From: Achromobacter sp. UMC71
Lineage (GTDB): Bacteria; Pseudomonadota; Gammaproteobacteria; Burkholderiales; Burkholderiaceae_B
Assembly: GCF_014170305.1 (NCBI RefSeq)
Contig: NZ_LZZT01000037.1
Span: forward strand, 84,008-148,007
Reading direction: 5' to 3'
DNA: 64,000 nucleotides
Within the stretch, counting starts at the first letter, position 1. Each line of letters starts with the position of its first letter. The position numbers and the translations under genes were made by a program. Under the pieces are notes generated by a model. The model was not told where the DNA came from, made no database searches, and was given only the letters and a program-made list of their open reading frames with translations. Of this stretch, positions 37,231 through 45,816 are shown piece after piece.

Positions 37231-38313
37231 TCAGGCGCGCCTCAAGGCGCGGATGACGATGGTGAGGAAAAAGGGAATGCCGACCAGGGAGGTCACGATG
37301 CCCACCGGTATCAGCGCGCCGGGCAGCACGGTCTTGGACGCGACCGACGCCAGCGACAGGATCAGCGCGCCGGCTAGCGCGCTGCCGGGCAGGTAGTAGC
37401 GGTGGTCCTCGCCCAGCAGCAGGCGGGCGATGTGCGGCGCCACCAGCCCGACGAAGCCGATGGTGCCCACGAACGACACGGCCAGCGCCGCCAGCGCGCT
37501 GACGCGCAGCAGGCTCACCAGCCGCAGGCGCTTGACGTCGATGCCGACGCTGGCCGCGCGTTCCTCGCCCAGCCGCACGGCGGTCAGCTTCCAGGCGTCG
37601 CGCATCGAAAACGGCAGGGCCAGCGCCAGCGCCGCGGCCATCACGCCCACCGTCGTCCAGTTGGCGCGCGCCAGGCTGCCCATGGTCCAGAACACGATGC
37701 CTTGCAGAGCCTCTTCGCTGGCCACGAATTGCAGCAGCATCACCAGCGCCTGGAATGAGTACACCAGCGCGATACCGAACAGCACCACGCCCAGCGTCGA
37801 ACCGCCGCGCCAGCGCGCCACGCGTTCCAGGATCAGCACCGACACCAGCGTGCTGGCAAACGCCGACAGCGACACCACCATGCCGGGCGGCAGCGCGGGC
37901 AGATGCCAGTCGAGCGTGATTGCCAGCGACGCGCCAAACGCCGCCGCCGCCGACACGCCCAGCGTATAGGGACTGGCCAGCGGGTTGTCCAGCATGGTCT
38001 GCATTTCGGCACCGCCCAGACCCAGCGCCACGCCCACCAGCAACGCCATCAGCGCGTAGGGCAGGCGGAACTGCCAGACGATGACGCGCGCGCCGGCATC
38101 GGCCGCATCGGGGTGCAGCAGCGTGCGCACCAGGTCGGCCGGCGCCAGGCCCGCGGGGCCGGTGGCGATGTCGGCCAGCAGGCTGATGGCGATGGCCAGC
38201 GTCAAGGCCAGGGCCAGCGCCAGGCGCCGCTTCTGCGTGCGGCGATGCAGTGCGATGGCGTCCATGGGCGGGGCGGTGGCGGTGGCCGCCGCGGCAATAG
38301 CGGAGAGCGACAT
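37231..38313 (-). CDS. ABC transporter permease, FecCD family
   Basis: A 360-residue permease with about nine membrane segments. VALGLGGAEMQTMLDNPLASPYTLGVSAAAAFG is the FecCD signature, and FVGTIGFVGLVAPHIARLLLG the ATPase contact. Only one permease gene is present, so it likely forms a homodimer as in BtuC. It starts 19 bp after the binding protein gene. Confidence 0.88.
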   Translation of the reverse strand: MSLSAIAAAATATAPPMDAIALHRRTQKRRLALALALTLAIAISLLADIATGPAGLAPADLVRTLLHPDAADAGARVIVWQFRLPYALMALLVGVALGLGGAEMQTMLDNPLASPYTLGVSAAAAFGASLAITLDWHLPALPPGMVVSLSAFASTLVSVLILERVARWRGGSTLGVVLFGIALVYSFQALVMLLQFVASEEALQGIVFWTMGSLARANWTTVGVMAAALALALPFSMRDAWKLTAVRLGEERAASVGIDVKRLRLVSLLRVSALAALAVSFVGTIGFVGLVAPHIARLLLGEDHRYYLPGSALAGALILSLASVASKTVLPGALIPVGIVTSLVGIPFFLTIVIRALRRA

Positions 38314-38332
38314 GATGGATGCCTGGCCGTGC

Positions 38333-39457
38333 CTAGCGGCCCGCCGGCGCGGTCCAGTAGGTGCCGGCGCCGTCCACGTCCAGGAAGTCGCGGTACAGCG
38401 TGTCCAGCGTGGCGCGCGGGTCCAGGGCGGCGGCGCGTTCCGGGTACAGCCACTTGGCCATGGCTTCCACCGCCGCCACGTTGTAGGGCGAGTTGTAGAA
38501 CGCGTGCCAGATGCCGAAGGCGCGGCCCCGCTTGACCGCGTCCAGGTCGCGGATACCGTCGCGCGTCAACAGCGCGGACAGGCTGGCGGCGGACTCCTCG
38601 GCCGCGGCGCCTGGGCCGGCGAGCAGGCCCGCGCGGCCGGGTTCCGAGCGGCTGCCGGTGGCGATGTACACCTGCGGCTGCGCCTGCAGCAGGAATTCCA
38701 TGCTGACGTCGCCGATCGCGCCCGGCAGCACGGGCGCCGCCACGTTCACGCCGCCGGCCGCTTCCAGCAGGTCGCCAAAGCTGCCGTTACCGGTACTGTG
38801 GCAGCATGCCGGCCATACGCCGGCCAGCATTTCCACGAACACGCGCGGCCGTTCGGCCTGCGGTACCGGCTGCACGATCCGGCGCACCCGCGCCATGTGC
38901 GATGCATAGAACGTGATGTAGCGCTCGGCCTCGTCCTGGCGGTCCAGCGCCTGCCCCAGGATGCGCAGGCTGGGCACGGTGTTCTGCACCGGATGCTGGC
39001 GAAAATCGATGAACACGATGGGAATGCCGGCTTGCTGCAACGACGCGATCATCGGGTTGTTGCGGCCCGGGCCGTGGCCGCTCAGGCTGAACACCGCCAC
39101 GTCCGGCTTGAGCGACACGATCTTCTCGGGGCTGACGCTGGCTTCCGAGGTCTTGCCGATCAGCGGCACGTCGGCCGCCTTGGGAAAGCGCTTGACCAGT
39201 TGCTGCCACGAATAGGGATCCTGCTGCTTCAGCTCGCCTTGCCAGCCCACCACCCGGGCCACCGGGTCGGCCCGGTCCAGCAGCGCCATCGCGAACACGA
39301 AACGGCCTTCGCCCAGCAGCACGCGCTGCGGATGATCGGGTACGGTGACCGTGCGGCCGGCCAAATCGGTCACCTGGCGGGCCTGGGCGCCGGGCGTGGC
39401 GCAGAGCAGGGCGGCGGCGACGGCCAGCGCGGCGGGGAACATAGCTTTCAAACGCAT
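38333..39457 (-). CDS. ABC transporter periplasmic binding protein (iron/siderophore type)
   Basis: A 374-residue class III binding protein. Sec signal peptide to about residue 26 (CATPGAQA). DLAGRTVTVPDHPQRVLLGEG and SLKPDVAVFSL are typical of FepB/FhuD relatives. A pair of adjacent cysteines in WPACCHSTGNGSF near the middle is unusual. It lacks a lipobox. ATG 39457 is chosen because it starts the signal peptide. It is the first gene of the operon and divergent from the two-component system. Confidence 0.82.
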   Translation of the reverse strand: MRLKAMFPAALAVAAALLCATPGAQARQVTDLAGRTVTVPDHPQRVLLGEGRFVFAMALLDRADPVARVVGWQGELKQQDPYSWQQLVKRFPKAADVPLIGKTSEASVSPEKIVSLKPDVAVFSLSGHGPGRNNPMIASLQQAGIPIVFIDFRQHPVQNTVPSLRILGQALDRQDEAERYITFYASHMARVRRIVQPVPQAERPRVFVEMLAGVWPACCHSTGNGSFGDLLEAAGGVNVAAPVLPGAIGDVSMEFLLQAQPQVYIATGSRSEPGRAGLLAGPGAAAEESAASLSALLTRDGIRDLDAVKRGRAFGIWHAFYNSPYNVAAVEAMAKWLYPERAAALDPRATLDTLYRDFLDVDGAGTYWTAPAGR

Positions 39458-39543
39458 GGGAAATCCTGTGGCCATCACGTCCACCGCGGGGTTGCGGGTA
39501 ACGCGAACCATTCCTATCGCCGTGCAGTCTCCGCCATCCCGTC

Positions 39544-39559
39544 TCAAGAAAGCGTTAAG
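39544..39559. promoter_or_regulatory. Candidate response-regulator direct repeat
   Basis: TCAAG (39544-39548) and TTAAG (39555-39559) lie one helical turn apart (11 bp), as in OmpR/PmrA-type tandem sites, in the 209-bp gap between the ABC operon and the response regulator. Weak but well placed. Confidence 0.35.
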
Positions 39560-39666
39560 ACGCGCTCGCGCTGTGGCGGCATTGCCGCAGCCATGCGTGC
39601 AGCGGGCGGCGGGGCAGGGGGGGTGCTTACAATATGAGACTGATTTCCATTTCCAGCCTGCCCGAT

Positions 39667-40350
39667 ATGCGCGTTCTTGTCATCGAAGACGACCCCGACA
39701 TCCTGGCCAACATCACGCACCACCTCACGCGCCGCGGCTACATCGTCGACTGCGCCGAAGACGGCTTGCGCGGCTACGCCATGGCGGCCGAGGGCGGCTT
39801 TGACCTGATCGTGCTGGACCTGATGCTGCCGCGGCTGGACGGCTACGACCTGTGCCGCCGCCTGCGTACCGAGGCCGCCTGCGACACCCCCGTCATCATG
39901 GTCACGGCGCGCGACACATTGGACAACCGATTGGCCGGCTTTGACGCGGGCGCCGACGACTACCTGGTCAAGCCCTTCGCCCTGGCCGAGCTGGCTGCGC
40001 GGGCCAAGGCCTTGCTGCATCGGGCCAGCGGCGCCGGCGCGTCGCGCGTGCTGCGCGTGGGCGACCTGACGCTGGACACCCGCACCCTGGCGCTAGCCCG
40101 CGCCGGCCAGGCCCTGCGTCTGCCGCCGTCGCCCCTGCAACTATTGATGCTGCTGATGCGCGCCAGCCCGGCCGTGGTGCATCGCGGGCGCCTGGAAGAA
40201 GCCTTGTGGCGCGACTCGCCGCCCGACAGCGACAGCCTGCGCACCCATATCCATCAGATCCGCCACGTCATCGATAAGCCTTTCGACACGCCCTTGCTGG
40301 TCACCGTGCACGGCATCGGCTACCAGCTACGGGCCATGGCCGATGCGTAG
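39667..40350 (+). CDS. OmpR-family response regulator
   Basis: A 227-residue regulator. Receiver domain residues 1-120 with Asp51 (LIVLDLMLP) as phosphoacceptor and the LVKPF lysine; winged helix from about 128 with TPLLVTVHGIGYQL at the end. ATG 39667 is used; ATG 39634 would add eleven residues not part of the fold. Overlaps the sensor kinase gene by 8 bp. Divergent from the metal-type ABC operon, which it may control. Confidence 0.9.
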   Translation: MRVLVIEDDPDILANITHHLTRRGYIVDCAEDGLRGYAMAAEGGFDLIVLDLMLPRLDGYDLCRRLRTEAACDTPVIMVTARDTLDNRLAGFDAGADDYLVKPFALAELAARAKALLHRASGAGASRVLRVGDLTLDTRTLALARAGQALRLPPSPLQLLMLLMRASPAVVHRGRLEEALWRDSPPDSDSLRTHIHQIRHVIDKPFDTPLLVTVHGIGYQLRAMADA

Positions 40351-41647
40351 CGCGCGGCGCGGTTTGGCGCGGCGCCTGCTGCTGACCTACGTGCTGCTGG
40401 CCGTGCTGGTCGGCGGCCTGCTGACCTGGGTGTCGGTCTGGAGCGTGAACCAGCTGGAAGCGCATCTGCAACGCATCGACATGGGCATGGCAGTTGAACG
40501 GGTGCGCGGCGACTTCCTGGCCGGCATCGACCCGGGCCGGCCCGACCGCTTCTTCCATGGCGAGCCCGGCGGGGCGGCGTTTCCGGACTGGTTGCGGCGG
40601 CTGGGCCCGGGATTCCACAAGATCGAACGCAACGGCCGCGTCTGGCACGCAATGGTCGACGACAAGGACGGCCAGCGCTACATCCTGCTGCGCGACTACA
40701 CCGAATACGAACGCAACCAGGCGGCATCGCACTGGACCACCGTCACAGGCCTGGCCGCCAGCCTGGCGCTGGCCTTCGTCCTGGGCACCCTGGCCACGCG
40801 CCGCATGCTGCGGCCTCTGGGCCGGCTTGCCGCGCAGGTCACCACGCGCGGCGCGCAGCCGCCGCAGACCCGCCTGGCCGAAGACTATCCGCCCGACGAG
40901 ATCGGCCGGCTGGCCGCGGCGTTCGATGCCACGTACAACCAGCTGGAACAGGCGCTGCGGCGAGAGCAACTGTTCACGGCGGATGTCGGGCATGAATTGC
41001 GCACGCCGCTGATGGTGATTTCCAGCTCGTGTGAATTGCTGCTGGACGAGCCGGGGCTGGATGAAGCGGGCGTGGCGCGGGTGCGGCGAATCGCGGCGGC
41101 GGCAGCCGACATGGGCGCGCGGCTGGACACATACCTGATGCTGGCGCGCGGCCGCGATGCGGGCGGACAGTTCGCCCGGGAAAGCGCGCTTGACGCGGCA
41201 CGCGAGCAGGTCTCGGCCTGGCACGTGGTCGCGCAGCGGCGGGGGATGACGCTGACGCTGGAAACGGACGATGCGGGCGCAAGCCAGGATGCCGGGGCAG
41301 CAGCGCGCTTTCCCGCGCCGTTGCTGCGCGCGGTATTGTCCAACCTGATCCGCAATTCCCTTCAATACGCGGGACCCGGCGCGCACGTCCGGGTAGAGAC
41401 AGGCAGCGATTATTTGCAGGTCGCCGACAACGGCCCGGGCATCCCGGCCGAGCGCCAGGAAGCCATCTTCAGCCCCTTTGTACGTGGCTCGCAGGCGGAC
41501 AACGGCAACCTGGGATTGGGCCTGTCGTTGGTGCAGCGCATCTGCGAGCACCAGGGCTGGAAGGTGTCACTGCAATCCGCGCCGGGGCAGGGCTGTGTGT
41601 TCCGGGTGACGCTGGTAGCGGCCTACTCCGCGAAATTCTCGGTATAG
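40343..41647 (+). CDS. Sensor histidine kinase
   Basis: A 434-residue membrane kinase. TM1 about 12-34, a periplasmic loop of about 95 residues, TM2 about 132-152, HAMP, dimerisation domain with His217 (DVGHELRTPL) and a catalytic domain with NLIRNSLQYA, DNGPGIP and NLGLGLSLVQRI. Pairs with the overlapping response regulator. The periplasmic loop shows no cysteine or obvious metal cluster, so the stimulus is unknown. The last 25 bp overlap the convergent gene. Confidence 0.9.
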   Translation: MRSARRGLARRLLLTYVLLAVLVGGLLTWVSVWSVNQLEAHLQRIDMGMAVERVRGDFLAGIDPGRPDRFFHGEPGGAAFPDWLRRLGPGFHKIERNGRVWHAMVDDKDGQRYILLRDYTEYERNQAASHWTTVTGLAASLALAFVLGTLATRRMLRPLGRLAAQVTTRGAQPPQTRLAEDYPPDEIGRLAAAFDATYNQLEQALRREQLFTADVGHELRTPLMVISSSCELLLDEPGLDEAGVARVRRIAAAAADMGARLDTYLMLARGRDAGGQFARESALDAAREQVSAWHVVAQRRGMTLTLETDDAGASQDAGAAARFPAPLLRAVLSNLIRNSLQYAGPGAHVRVETGSDYLQVADNGPGIPAERQEAIFSPFVRGSQADNGNLGLGLSLVQRICEHQGWKVSLQSAPGQGCVFRVTLVAAYSAKFSV

Positions 41648-42393
41648 CCCAGCAGCAGCACCTTGCCGCCCGCCGCGGCCTCGGCGAGTTGGCGCCACGA
41701 GGCCTGGTGGGCGTCGTCCGCGCAACCATACAGGTCCGCCAGATCGGCCACCAACGCCTTGGCGGCCGCTGCGTCCGGCGGCGCGTCGCGCACAAAGCCC
41801 AGCCACGATGCGCCAAGCCCCAGAAAGCGGTAGCCATGCCGCTCGTGCATCCGCCGGATCACCGCATGGTTCTGAAACACATCCCAGTCGCAGGAAAAGT
41901 AGCCGTTCGGCAGGCCGGCGATCGCCAGGTCGTCGCGCGGCACCGCCACGCGCTGGATGTAGACCACCGTGTCGAGTACCCGGTCCGGATCACGGTTGGT
42001 CTCGACCAGGACGTCGATGTCCTCCTGGCTGGTCGCCAGCGTGCCGCACACGTCCTCCCAGGACAGGCGCAGGGCCGGGTCTTGCAACTGTGCGGCGACG
42101 TGGGCGGCCCGGCGCACCTCGAAAGCATGAACCGATTCCGGGTCATCGAAGTCGGTATCGCCGTAGTCCACCTCCAGACGGTCGTCGTTGCCGGCGTGGC
42201 CGCTGGTGTAGCAACACTGGTTGATGTCGTCGAGCGTGCAGAAATAGCGGTGATCGCGGTCTTTCAGCCGCAATTCGTCCAGGCAGGCCAGGACGTCGCG
42301 CAGCGAGACGGTCCCCGACAGCCGGCGGTGGCTGAGCGTATCGACGGGTTGGAAGGCATACTTTTCGCGGTAGTCGACAGGGGTGATTTCCAT
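41623..42393 (-). CDS. Hypothetical protein, 256 aa
   Basis: A soluble acidic protein of 256 residues; I do not recognise the family. The N-terminal part has DLCxxL-like strands around RYFCTLDDINQCC and the C-terminus is Ala-rich. ATG 42393 gives a compact start (MEITPVDY); 30 upstream codons look like spill-over. It converges with the sensor kinase and overlaps its 3' end by 25 bp. Confidence 0.55.
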   Translation of the reverse strand: MEITPVDYREKYAFQPVDTLSHRRLSGTVSLRDVLACLDELRLKDRDHRYFCTLDDINQCCYTSGHAGNDDRLEVDYGDTDFDDPESVHAFEVRRAAHVAAQLQDPALRLSWEDVCGTLATSQEDIDVLVETNRDPDRVLDTVVYIQRVAVPRDDLAIAGLPNGYFSCDWDVFQNHAVIRRMHERHGYRFLGLGASWLGFVRDAPPDAAAAKALVADLADLYGCADDAHQASWRQLAEAAAGGKVLLLGYTENFAE

Positions 42394-42511
42394 GGTGGTC
42401 CGACGCTCAGGGAGAGGTTCACGAGACGCAGTGTACCGGTGCCTGTCGACATGGGACGACAGCTTCGCCGTAAACGTGGCCATGCGGCCGGCGGTGGCTT
42501 GCGTACCCGGA

Positions 42512-42895
42512 TCAGCGGCTCTTTGCGATCACGCCGGTCATGTATTCGTTCAGATCGCGAAAGTCCTTCACCGTCCAGGCGTGCGGCGGGACTTTCACAT
42601 TGTTCTCGCGCAGCGTCTTGGGAATCAGGTCGCCGTTGGGGCGCAGGATGACCGACGACACGATCACGCCCGGATAATCGATCAGCCGCTTCTTGAAGGC
42701 GGAGGTGGTCAGGTCAGGCGTGGGTGGATTGCTTTTCCTGGCCAAGGGGCCGGTTCCCTTGATGTCCGCGCCGTGGCACATGGCGCAGCGCTGCTGGAAG
42801 AGATGCTTGCCGTTGAGGTTTTCCGCCAAGGAGGGCGCGGCGTGGCTTGCCGCCAGCAATCCCAGCGCGGTGATGAACAGCGTTCTTGTTTTCAT
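42512..42895 (-). CDS. Periplasmic c-type cytochrome, 127 aa
   Basis: A 127-residue monohaem cytochrome c. A signal peptide ends near SLAEN (about 24), the haem site is CAMCH, and the distal Met is probably in LNEYMTG. The first ATG is 27 codons upstream, but ATG 42895 starts the signal sequence. It stands alone with no oxidase partner in sight. Confidence 0.85.
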   Translation of the reverse strand: MKTRTLFITALGLLAASHAAPSLAENLNGKHLFQQRCAMCHGADIKGTGPLARKSNPPTPDLTTSAFKKRLIDYPGVIVSSVILRPNGDLIPKTLRENNVKVPPHAWTVKDFRDLNEYMTGVIAKSR

Positions 42896-43010
42896 CTTGC
42901 AGATGGCCCTGTTGTGTCGCGCAAGTCCGGATTGAGGGAGGACGCCCCGGAGAAGGGGCGCCAATTTACCACTCAATTGCGCCGCCCGCCTTGACTGAAC
43001 GCGAGACAGC

Positions 43011-44591
43011 TCAGACGGCCAGGACGCCGTCCGTCATGCGCGGCAGACCCAGCGGGTTGGCCCGCTTGATACCGTCGGGCAGCAGCGCGTCGGGCAGGTC
43101 CTGGTAGCAGACCGGGCGCAGGAAGCGGCGGATGGCGGTGGCGCCAACCGAGGTCGATGCGGGGTTGGACGTGGCCGGGAAGGGGCCGCCGTGGACCATG
43201 GCGTGGCTGACTTCGACGCCGGTGGGGTAGCCGTTGGCCAGGATGCGGCCGGCCTTGCGTTCCAGCACGGGCAACAGGCTACGCGCCATATCGGTGTCGG
43301 CGTCGTCAACGAATAGCGTGGCGGTCAACTGGCCTTCCAGATGCTCGGCAACGTCGCGCATTTCGGCTGCGTCGCGGCAGGCGACGACCAGCGACGCGGG
43401 GCCGAAAACTTCGGCCTCCAATTCGGGCGAAGCCAGGAAGCGGGCGGCATCGGTGCCGAAGACGGCGGGGCCGGCGGCATTGGCGGCGGGTTTGGAGGCT
43501 TCGCCGCGGCCCAGCGTGGCGACGCTGGCGTGGCCGGCCAGGGCCTGCTCGCCCTGCGTGTAGGCCGAGAAGATGCCGGGAGTCAGCATGGTGGCCGCGC
43601 CCTTGGCCTGCACCGCCTGGGCGGCGGCCTGGCGGAAGCGTTCCAGCGCCGGGCCTTCGATGCCGATGACCAGCCCGGGGTTGGTGCAGAACTGGCCCAC
43701 GCCCATGACCAGCGAGTCGACAAAGCCCTTCGCGATGGCTTCGGCGCGCGCTTCCAGGGCGGCGGGCAGGAGAAACACGGGGTTGATGCTGGACATCTCG
43801 GCGTAGACGGGAATCGGCACGGGGCGGGCGTTGGCGGCCGCGACCAGGGCCAGGCCGCCGCGGCGCGAGCCGGTGAAGCCGACGGCCTTGATGGCCGGGT
43901 GAGTGGCCAGCGCGGTGCCGATTTCGTTGCCGGCGCCGAACAGCAGCGAGAATGTGCCTTCCGGCAGGCCATGCTTGGCCACGGCCTGCTGGATCACGCG
44001 GCCGACCATTTCCGAGGTGCCTGGGTGAGCGTTGTGCGCCTTGACGATGACCGGGCAACCGGCGGCGAGCGCCGATGCGGTGTCGCCGCCGGCAACGGAG
44101 AACGCCAGCGGGAAGTTGCTGGCGCCGAACACGGCCACGGGGCCGAGCGGCACGTTGGCCAGGCGCAGGTCGGCGCGTGGCAGCGGTTGGCGCTCGGGCT
44201 GGGCGGGGTCGACGGTGGCATCCAGGAAATAGCCGTCGCGCACCACGCGGGCGAACAGGCGCAACTGGCCGACGGTGCGGCCGCGTTCGCCTTGCAGGCG
44301 GGCCAGGGGCAGGCCGGTTTCCAGATGAGTGCGTTCGATCAGCGCGTCGCCAAGCTGCAGGATGCCGTCGGCGATGCTTTCCAGGAACTGGGCGCGGGTT
44401 TCCAAGGGCGCGGCGCGGTAGGGGTCGAAGGCGGCCTGGGCCAGGTCTGCGGCGCGCGCCACGTCCTGGGCGGTGCCGGCGGGAAAGCCCGGCTCCAGGG
44501 GGTGGCCATTGGCGGGATTGATCGCGCGTTGCGGGGCGCCGGAGCCCTTGACGGCGCTGGCGCCGATCAACATGTTGCCGGTCAAAGTCAT
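43011..44591 (-). CDS. 2,5-dioxopentanoate (ketoglutarate semialdehyde) dehydrogenase
   Basis: A 526-residue aldehyde dehydrogenase that oxidises 2,5-dioxopentanoate to 2-oxoglutarate, the last step of the hexarate/pentose route. Catalytic Cys302 (GQFCTNPG) and Glu265 ([11 protein letters not shown]) are in place; NAD-binding loop GFTGSRRGG at about 238-246. The FASNFP-like [10 protein letters not shown] is typical of this subgroup. ATG 44591 is chosen since 26 upstream codons span the kdgD terminator. It follows kdgD on the same strand. Confidence 0.88.
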   Translation of the reverse strand: MTLTGNMLIGASAVKGSGAPQRAINPANGHPLEPGFPAGTAQDVARAADLAQAAFDPYRAAPLETRAQFLESIADGILQLGDALIERTHLETGLPLARLQGERGRTVGQLRLFARVVRDGYFLDATVDPAQPERQPLPRADLRLANVPLGPVAVFGASNFPLAFSVAGGDTASALAAGCPVIVKAHNAHPGTSEMVGRVIQQAVAKHGLPEGTFSLLFGAGNEIGTALATHPAIKAVGFTGSRRGGLALVAAANARPVPIPVYAEMSSINPVFLLPAALEARAEAIAKGFVDSLVMGVGQFCTNPGLVIGIEGPALERFRQAAAQAVQAKGAATMLTPGIFSAYTQGEQALAGHASVATLGRGEASKPAANAAGPAVFGTDAARFLASPELEAEVFGPASLVVACRDAAEMRDVAEHLEGQLTATLFVDDADTDMARSLLPVLERKAGRILANGYPTGVEVSHAMVHGGPFPATSNPASTSVGATAIRRFLRPVCYQDLPDALLPDGIKRANPLGLPRMTDGVLAV

Positions 44592-44612
44592 GCGTGATTC
44601 TCCGAATGAAAA

Positions 44613-44631
44613 CGCCCCCGATGCGGGGGCG
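44613..44631 (-). terminator. Intrinsic terminator after kdgD
   Basis: CGCCCCCG (44613-44620) and CGGGGGCG (44624-44631) form an 8-bp GC stem with loop ATG, followed on the minus strand by GTTTTC. It lies between kdgD and the dehydrogenase, so it may lower expression of the latter. Confidence 0.75.
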
Positions 44632-44655
44632 GGCAGGCGTTGCTGCAAGGCGGGC

Positions 44656-45570
44656 TTATTGAGGCCCAAGCTTGCGGATCAGGGCGTCGAGCGCTTCGAG
44701 TTCGGCGGGCAGCAGGTCGGTCAGCGGCGCGCGGACCGGGCCGGCGTCGTGGCCGACCAGCTTGGCGCCGGCCTTGACGATGCTGACGGCGTAGCCGGCG
44801 CAGCGGTTGCGGATTTCCAGATAGGGCAGGAAGAACTCGTCGAGCAGGCGGTTGGTGGTGTCGTGGTCATGCGCGGCGACGGCGCGATAGAAGTCCATCG
44901 CGGTCTTGGGCACGAAGTTGAAGACGGCCGACGAATACACCGGCACGCCCAGCGCCTTGTAGGCGGCGGCATAGACCTCGGCCGTGGGCAGGCCGCCCAG
45001 GTACGAGAAGCGGTCGCCCATTTTGCGGCGGATGCGCACCATGGCTTCGATGTCGCCGATACCGTCCTTGAAGCCGACCAAGTTGGGGCAGCGGTCGGCC
45101 AGCACGGCCAGGCTGTCGGCCGACAGGCGCGATTGGGCGCGGTTGTAGACGATGACGCCGATCTTGACCGATTTGCAGACCTGTTCGACGTGATCGAGGA
45201 TGCCTTGTTGCGAGGCCTCGGTCAGGTAGTGCGGCAAGAGCAGCACGCCCTTGGCGCCCAGGCGTTCGGCTTCCTGCGCATAGGCGATGGCCACGCGGGT
45301 GGGGCCGCCCGCGCCGGCCAGGATCGGCACCTTGCCTGCGCAGGTGTTGACGGCGGTGCGGATGACGTCGGCGTACTCGGTAGGGGCCAAGGAGAAGAAC
45401 TCGCCGGTGCCGCCTGCCGCGAACAGGGCGGTGGCGCCGTAGGGCGCCAGCCATTCCAGGCGCTGGGCGTAGGTCTTGGCGTTGAAGTCGCCATTCCGGT
45501 CGAAATCGGTGACGGGGAAGGAGAGTAGGCCTTCCGAGACGATTTCCTTGAGTTCCTGCGGCGTGGTCAT
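44656..45570 (-). CDS. kdgD: 5-dehydro-4-deoxyglucarate dehydratase
   Basis: A 304-residue class I aldolase-fold enzyme that dehydrates and decarboxylates 5-keto-4-deoxyglucarate to 2,5-dioxopentanoate. The Schiff-base Lys168 (GFKDGIGD), Tyr142 (VYNRAQ) and [11 protein letters not shown] (about 51-61) are conserved. ATG 45570 gives the standard 303-304 residue length. Divergent from garD across a 246-bp promoter region with operator-like sites. Confidence 0.93.
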   Translation of the reverse strand: MTTPQELKEIVSEGLLSFPVTDFDRNGDFNAKTYAQRLEWLAPYGATALFAAGGTGEFFSLAPTEYADVIRTAVNTCAGKVPILAGAGGPTRVAIAYAQEAERLGAKGVLLLPHYLTEASQQGILDHVEQVCKSVKIGVIVYNRAQSRLSADSLAVLADRCPNLVGFKDGIGDIEAMVRIRRKMGDRFSYLGGLPTAEVYAAAYKALGVPVYSSAVFNFVPKTAMDFYRAVAAHDHDTTNRLLDEFFLPYLEIRNRCAGYAVSIVKAGAKLVGHDAGPVRAPLTDLLPAELEALDALIRKLGPQ

Positions 45571-45642
45571 GGGCGGGGGTTCCTGTGAGGCTGGCGACGC
45601 GGCGGCGGGTGGTTTGCCGAGTTCGTCGTGATGAATAGGTAT

Positions 45643-45655
45643 GTCATCGTACAAC
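45643..45655 (-). promoter_or_regulatory. Operator-like site at kdgD
   Basis: The 13-mer GTTGTACGATGAC (minus strand) contains TTGTACGA, a TNGTACNA palindrome like FadR-subfamily GntR sites. It overlaps the likely -10 of kdgD. Its twin in opposite orientation is at 45756-45768 (12 of 13 identical). Confidence 0.55.
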
Positions 45656-45674
45656 ATGATTTTTTTGGCTTCAA
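45646..45674 (-). promoter_or_regulatory. Candidate kdgD promoter
   Basis: On the minus strand TTGAAG (45674-45669) and TACGAT (45651-45646) are separated by 17 bp. The -10 lies inside the operator-like 13-mer, so a bound repressor would block RNA polymerase. Confidence 0.5.
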
Positions 45675-45755
45675 GGCGAATTTCCCTATGACGGGCAAGA
45701 CCAACCTGGGGAAATCCGCAATTCTTCGAAGTAATCGACAGCAGCTATTCTGTTA

Positions 45756-45768
45756 GTTGTACGATAAC
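45756..45768 (+). promoter_or_regulatory. Operator-like site at garD
   Basis: GTTGTACGATAAC, the inverted partner of the site near kdgD, 48 bp before the garD start. Also includes TACGAT that could be a -10 (TCGACA 19 bp upstream as -35). The pair marks both divergent promoters for one regulator. Confidence 0.55.
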
Positions 45769-45816
45769 GTACCGGAAGCCGAGGTAGCCGGTGCCGACAA
45801 CAATCAGGAGACCCGA

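Noticed and set aside
39601..39660. Possible Fur box before the response regulator (aatatgagactgatttccat)
   Set aside because: Only one half resembles the consensus; fewer than half of the positions match.
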